Positions 60,344 through 64,000 of a stretch of 64,000 nucleotides of DNA are shown one piece after another; within the stretch, counting starts at the first letter, position 1; the number at the start of each line of letters is the position of its first letter. The stretch spans positions 106,110 through 170,109 of the forward strand of contig NZ_LLXU01000074.1 of assembly GCF_001431645.1 (NCBI RefSeq). The letters are read 5' to 3'. Source of the stretch: Stenotrophomonas panacihumi (GTDB taxonomy: Bacteria > Pseudomonadota > Gammaproteobacteria > Xanthomonadales > Xanthomonadaceae). The position numbers were made by a program, and so were the translations under genes. The notes under the pieces were generated by a model. That model made no database searches. It was not told where the DNA came from and saw only the letters and a list, made by a program, of their open reading frames with translations.

Positions 60344-61164
60344 GCGAAAGCGCGTTGTTCGACCTGGAACTGGGGGTCCTGCTGGAAGCGGTGTATCGCC
60401 GCTACCACTACGACTTCCGCCAGTACGCGGTGTCCTCGCTGCGCCGCCGCGTGCGCCAGGCGATGGGCCGCTTCGACTGCCCGCGCGTGGCCGACCTGCA
60501 GCACCGCCTACTGCACGAGCCGGACCTGTTCGCGCAGGCGATGCAGTACTTCACCGTGCAGGTCTCGGAGATGTTCCGTGACCCGGACTACTTCCGCGTC
60601 CTGCGCGAGCAGGTGGTGCCGGTGCTGCGCACGTATCCCTCGAGCAAGATCTGGGTGGCCGGCTGCAGCACCGGCGAGGAAGTGTGGTCGCTGGCGATCC
60701 TGCTGCACGAGGAAGGCCTGCTCGACCGCACGCTGATCTACGCCACCGACATCAACCCCGAGGCCCTGGCCGCCGCCGAAGCCGGCGTCTACGACATCTC
60801 GCGCATGGCGCAGTTCAGCCGCAGCTACCACCTGGCCGGCGGCCGCGCCTCGCTTTCGGATTACTACAGCACCGCCTACAACGGCGCGCTGTTCGACCGC
60901 CGCCTCAAGCGCCAGGTCGTGTTCGCCGACCACAGCCTGGCCACGGACAACGTGTTTTCCGAAGTCCACCTGGTCTCGTGCCGCAACGTGCTGATCTACT
61001 TCAACCGCGGCCTGCAGGACCGCGCGGTCGGCCTGTTCAGCGAAGCGCTGGTGCACCGCGGCTTCCTGGGGCTGGGCAGCAAGGAAAGCCTGCAGTTCGG
61101 CGCGCACGCCGGGTCGTTCGAATCCTGCGCGCGCGAACAGCGCCTGTACCGGAAGCTGGCATGA
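60340..61164 (+). CDS. CheR-type protein-glutamate methyltransferase
   Basis: This 274-aa SAM-dependent enzyme has the CheR N-terminal helical domain (YDFRQYAVSSLRRRVRQAMG), then TVQVSEMFRDPDYF, the SAM site VAGCSTGEEVWSLA, YATDINPEALAAAEAG and CRNVLIYFNRGLQ. It lies between the hybrid kinase and cheB with 4-nt overlaps. No methyl-accepting receptor is in the window, so it may modify the kinase coiled coil. Confidence 0.92.
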   Translation: MSESALFDLELGVLLEAVYRRYHYDFRQYAVSSLRRRVRQAMGRFDCPRVADLQHRLLHEPDLFAQAMQYFTVQVSEMFRDPDYFRVLREQVVPVLRTYPSSKIWVAGCSTGEEVWSLAILLHEEGLLDRTLIYATDINPEALAAAEAGVYDISRMAQFSRSYHLAGGRASLSDYYSTAYNGALFDRRLKRQVVFADHSLATDNVFSEVHLVSCRNVLIYFNRGLQDRAVGLFSEALVHRGFLGLGSKESLQFGAHAGSFESCAREQRLYRKLA

Positions 61165-61745
61165 GCGCCTCGGCCCTGGCCCGCCACTTCGATGCCATCG
61201 TCATCGGCGCCTCCGCCGGCGGCGTGGCTGCGTTGCGCGACGTGCTCGGCGCCCTGCCCGCGGACCTGCCGGTGCCGGTGCTGATCGTGATCCACCTGCC
61301 GCGCGACCGGCCCAGCAGCATCAGCGAGGTGCTCGACGGCGACTGCGCCCTGCCCGTGCGCGAGGCCATCGACAAACAGCCCCTGCTGCCCGGCACGGTC
61401 ACCTTTGCCCCGCCGGATTACCACCTGCTGGTCGAGGACCGCGACACGCTCGCGCTTTCCGTGGACGAGCCGGTGCTATTCTCGCGGCCGGCGATCGATC
61501 CGCTGTTCGAGAGCGCCGCGGACACTTTCGGCGAACGCCTGCTGGCCGTGCTGCTCACCGGCGCCAGCAGCGACGGCAGCCAGGGCGTGGCCGCGGTGCG
61601 CGAGCACGGCGGCACCGCCTGGATCCAGCAGCCGGCCGACGCCGTGGCCCCGCTGATGCCGGCCTCGGCCCTGGCCCATGCCGGTGCCGATGCGGTGCTG
61701 ACCCTGGACGCCCTGTGCCAACGACTGGCGGAGTTCCACCCATGA
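61161..61745 (+). CDS. CheB-type methylesterase without receiver domain
   Basis: This 194-aa esterase has the catalytic triad pattern of CheB: Ser in IGASAGGVAAL, His in VIHLPRDRPS and Asp in LLTGASSDGSQGV. Standard chemotaxis CheB carries an N-terminal receiver, which is absent here. It overlaps both neighbours by 4 nt. Confidence 0.92.
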   Translation: MSASALARHFDAIVIGASAGGVAALRDVLGALPADLPVPVLIVIHLPRDRPSSISEVLDGDCALPVREAIDKQPLLPGTVTFAPPDYHLLVEDRDTLALSVDEPVLFSRPAIDPLFESAADTFGERLLAVLLTGASSDGSQGVAAVREHGGTAWIQQPADAVAPLMPASALAHAGADAVLTLDALCQRLAEFHP

Positions 61746-62860
61746 ACCTGGTTGCCCCCACGCTGCCACCCGATGCCACCGAGACCGTCAATGTCCTGGT
61801 GGTGGATGACGTCGCGGAAAACCTGATCGCAATGGAAGCGCTGCTGCGCCGCGACGGCGTGCGCGTGCTGTGCGCGCGCTCGGGCGCCGAGGCGCTGGAA
61901 CTGCTGCTGCAGCACGAAGTGGCCGTGGCGCTGCTCGACGTGCACATGCCGGAGATGGACGGCTTCTCGCTGGCCGAGCTGATGCGCGGCGCCGCGCGCA
62001 GCCGCGAAGTGCCGATCATCTTCCTCACCGCTTCCCCAAGCGACCCGATGCGCTCGTTCCAGGGCTATGGCGCCGGCGCGGTGGATTTCCTGCACAAGCC
62101 GATCGAGCCGCACGTCATCCTCGGCAAGATCAACGTTTTCATCGAGCTCTACCAGCAGCGCCGGCTGCTGAAGCTGCGCAACGAATCGCTGGAACGCGCG
62201 CTCAAGCTCAACGAAACCATGATGGCCGTGCTCACCCACGACCTGCGCACGCCGCTGTCGGTGGTGCTGCTGTGCGCCGAGAAACTGGCCATGCAGCTGC
62301 CGCCGGAGGCCCCGGTGCAGCGCACGCTCGGCCAGATGGAGAGCAGCGGCCTGCGCATGGCGCGCATGGTGGAGCAGCTGCTGGACTTCTCGCGCATCCG
62401 CACCGGCGGCATCGCGGTGCAGCCGGGCCCGTGCCATTGCGGCGAGGTGGTGCAAGCGGTGCTGGAGGAAGCGCGCGGCCTGCACGCCGACGCGGTGCTG
62501 GACGTGCAGGTCGAAGGCGACCTGATGGTGCATGCCGACGCCGACCGCATCTCGCAGATCGTCTCCAACCTGGTGGGCAACGCGCTGATCCATGGCGGCG
62601 GCGCCCCGGTGCGCATCGAGATCGACGGACGCGAAGGCGCGCGCGTGTGGCTGCGGGTGAGCAACCGCGGGCGGATCGACGAAGACCTGTTGCCGCGCCT
62701 GTTCGAGCCGTTCAAGACGCGCTTCCACGCCAGCCACGGCCTGGGGCTGGGCCTGTTCATCGCCCACCAGTTCGTGCTGGCGCATGGCGGCGAGTTGACC
62801 GCCGCCAATGTCGAGGACGAAGTGCGCTTCGAGATGCGCCTGCCGCGCCGGGGCGTCTGA
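61742..62860 (+). CDS. Receiver-histidine kinase (REC-HisKA-HATPase)
   Basis: This 372-aa protein has an N-terminal receiver (Asp66 in VALLDVHMPEMDG, Lys in FLHKPIEP). A HisKA domain with His166 (LTHDLRTPLS) and an ATPase domain (NLVGNALIHGG; SHGLGLGLFIAHQFV) follow. It probably accepts phosphate from the upstream hybrid kinase and passes it on. It is the last gene of the coupled four-gene operon. Confidence 0.92.
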   Translation: MNLVAPTLPPDATETVNVLVVDDVAENLIAMEALLRRDGVRVLCARSGAEALELLLQHEVAVALLDVHMPEMDGFSLAELMRGAARSREVPIIFLTASPSDPMRSFQGYGAGAVDFLHKPIEPHVILGKINVFIELYQQRRLLKLRNESLERALKLNETMMAVLTHDLRTPLSVVLLCAEKLAMQLPPEAPVQRTLGQMESSGLRMARMVEQLLDFSRIRTGGIAVQPGPCHCGEVVQAVLEEARGLHADAVLDVQVEGDLMVHADADRISQIVSNLVGNALIHGGGAPVRIEIDGREGARVWLRVSNRGRIDEDLLPRLFEPFKTRFHASHGLGLGLFIAHQFVLAHGGELTAANVEDEVRFEMRLPRRGV

Positions 62861-62875
62861 CCTCGCCGCGGGGGC

Positions 62876-63280
62876 TCAGCGCTTCTTCTGGTTGGCGGCC
62901 ACGGCCGCCTTGATGAGCGCCTTGAAGGCGGCCTCGTCGAGCTTGTCGCCGGCGAAGATGTCCAGCGCGCGGCGCGTATTGCCGTCCAGGCTCGAATTGA
63001 ACAGGCCCTTGGGATCGGCGAGCTTCGCGCCCTTGGCGAAGGTCAGCTTGATCTTGTCCTTGTAGCTTTCGCCGGTGCACAGGATGCCGTCGTGCGACCA
63101 CACCGGCGTGCCGCGCCATTTGATCTCCTCCACCACCTGCGGGTCGGCGGCGTGGATGAGCGCGCGCACCCTGGCCAGTGCCTCGCCGCGCCAGTCGCCC
63201 AACTCGGCGATGCGGGCATCGATGCGCTGCGGCGCATCGGCCTGGGAATCATCTTCTGACTGCACGGGCTTGGGGCTCAT
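62876..63280 (-). CDS. DUF1801 family protein
   Basis: This 134-aa protein has the family marks RVRALIHAADPQVVEEIKWRGTPVWSHDG and KIKLTFAKGAKLADPKGLFNSS. It is a small cytosolic YdhG-like fold of unknown function. It converges with the kinase operon. Confidence 0.88.
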   Translation of the reverse strand: MSPKPVQSEDDSQADAPQRIDARIAELGDWRGEALARVRALIHAADPQVVEEIKWRGTPVWSHDGILCTGESYKDKIKLTFAKGAKLADPKGLFNSSLDGNTRRALDIFAGDKLDEAAFKALIKAAVAANQKKR

Positions 63281-63311
63281 GTCGATCCTGGCATCGGCGG
63301 TGGCGCAGACA

Positions 63312-63755
63312 TTACATCGTCTCGCCGGGCAATTGGCTGGCCTGCTTCACCCAATCGCCAAACCGCGCCGGGTCGATGGCATCGCCTTCATGGACATGGA
63401 AGTAGCACACCCCGGCCTGCCGCGATGTTTCCGGCGGCGGCGGATCCAAGGCTGCGCCGCGAAAGAACGCGACTTTCACGTAGCGCGCGAAGCAATGAAA
63501 ACCGAGGAACCAGCCCTCCCCGTCGGGCGCGCCATAGAAGGGCGAATTCCACTTCACCGCCTTGCGCACGCCAGGCACCGCCTGACTGATCAGCGCATCG
63601 AGCTCGCGCCCCACCGTCTGCTTCCAGCCCGGCATCGCCGCGATATACGCCTGCACGGGCGCATCGCCCTCGCCCTTGGGAATCTGCGGATTGCCACCCG
63701 ACAACAGCTTGGGCGATGCAGACGGCAAGACATCCGGTGAACGCTTTGCAGGCAT
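63312..63755 (-). CDS. DUF1801 family protein
   Basis: This 147-aa protein has VQAYIAAMPGWKQTVGRELDALISQAVPGVRKAVKWNSPFYG and FARYVKVAFFRGAAL, another DUF1801 pattern. It lies 31 nt upstream of the shorter DUF1801 gene; the two are only distantly alike. Confidence 0.88.
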   Translation of the reverse strand: MPAKRSPDVLPSASPKLLSGGNPQIPKGEGDAPVQAYIAAMPGWKQTVGRELDALISQAVPGVRKAVKWNSPFYGAPDGEGWFLGFHCFARYVKVAFFRGAALDPPPPETSRQAGVCYFHVHEGDAIDPARFGDWVKQASQLPGETM

Positions 63756-63847
63756 GCGAGCGCTCCATCAGCAAGGGAAACCAATCTAGCGCAGAAGCCC
63801 TCCGCTTTTGTCATCCGGTCGAGGTAAACCGTGGGGTCTGCGGGGGC

Positions 63848-63931
63848 GGGGCCTTTTCGGGACCGTTGGCGACATGGATGTCGCCATCGAGCCCCCATGG
63901 ATGGGTTTACGGCGTGTCCCGAAAAGGCCCC
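63848..63931. repeat. Long-hairpin palindromic repeat, copy 2
   Basis: Arms 63848-63863 and 63916-63931 are perfect 16-nt inverted copies, extended outward by G-rich/C-rich pairing with one bulge. The centre (63864-63915) matches copy 1, including the inner stem GGCGACAT/ATGTCGCC (63868-63885). It follows the DUF1801 genes near the window end. Confidence 0.8.
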
Positions 63932-63970
63932 AGCCCCCCGGGCCGTGCAGCCACCGCCAACAGCCCAAAC

Positions 63971-64000
63971 CTGACTCTTATACACACTTGACGCTGCCGA
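63971..64000. other. Probable Illumina Nextera adapter read-through
   Basis: The last 30 bases match the reverse complement of the Nextera read-1 transposase adapter at 27 of 30 positions, including CTCTTATACACA and TGACGCTGCCGA. It is almost certainly not genomic. The three mismatches suggest low-quality read ends. Confidence 0.9.

Overview
The window looks like chromosomal DNA of a high-GC gammaproteobacterium of the family Xanthomonadaceae (Lysobacter, Pseudoxanthomonas or Stenotrophomonas type). Reasons: very high GC with strong third-position bias, a pyruvate dehydrogenase E3 carrying its own lipoyl domain, YajQ next to a DUF1415 protein, DUF3247, DUF3297 and DUF3016 proteins, OmpW and TAT/Sec envelope proteins, and palindromic intergenic repeats. 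Family names rest on motif and sequence recognition only; no database search was possible. I saw no rRNA, tRNA, CRISPR array, insertion sequence, integrase or phage structural gene.

Layout. 1-2.1 kb: the promoter-proximal end of the ATP synthase operon on the minus strand (atpI-atpB-atpE-atpF, the last cut by the window edge). 2.5-9 kb: an outer-membrane barrel gene, the aceF / secreted protein / lpdA operon, a DNA glycosylase and OmpW. 8.9-17.8 kb: the methionine importer metNIQ, a drug/metabolite transporter, yajQ-DUF1415-SDR on plus, then on minus an NYN-domain protein preceded by a promoter and a small terminated leader or sRNA, and the coupled rsmC-rsuA-phosphatase operon. 18-28 kb: a sugar-dehydrogenase-like lipoprotein, a hybrid histidine kinase, small envelope proteins, and the D-alanine catabolic set dadA-alr with a divergent Lrp regulator. 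28-35 kb: msrB, mliC, motAB, and a BlaI/M56 sensor-protease pair with a clear palindromic operator. 35-50 kb: a YadGH-type exporter, a CPA1 antiporter, a DODA dioxygenase, an aldo/keto reductase, a PAS-EAL phosphodiesterase, an M13 metallopeptidase lipoprotein and an amino acid permease. 51-63 kb: a LytS/LytR-type two-component pair, a TAT-exported D-amino-acid oxidase-like flavoprotein, a three-part putative peptidoglycan hydrolase, and a tightly coupled signalling operon (hybrid kinase-CheR-CheB-receiver kinase). 62.9-64 kb: two DUF1801 proteins, a palindromic repeat, and a terminal stretch matching a sequencing adapter.

Functional themes are core energy metabolism, amino acid uptake and catabolism, cell-envelope maintenance, and dense signal transduction (two hybrid kinases, a LytTR pair, a receiver kinase with CheR/CheB, a c-di-GMP phosphodiesterase and a YajQ effector). 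The best candidates for something undescribed are the C-rich leader/sRNA at 15.2 kb, the heptad-repeat tail on the M56 sensor, the three-part hydrolase at 55 kb, the receptor-less CheR/CheB kinase operon at 57-63 kb, and the long-hairpin repeats at 40.5 and 63.9 kb. The last 30 bases are most likely Illumina Nextera adapter and should not be read as genome.
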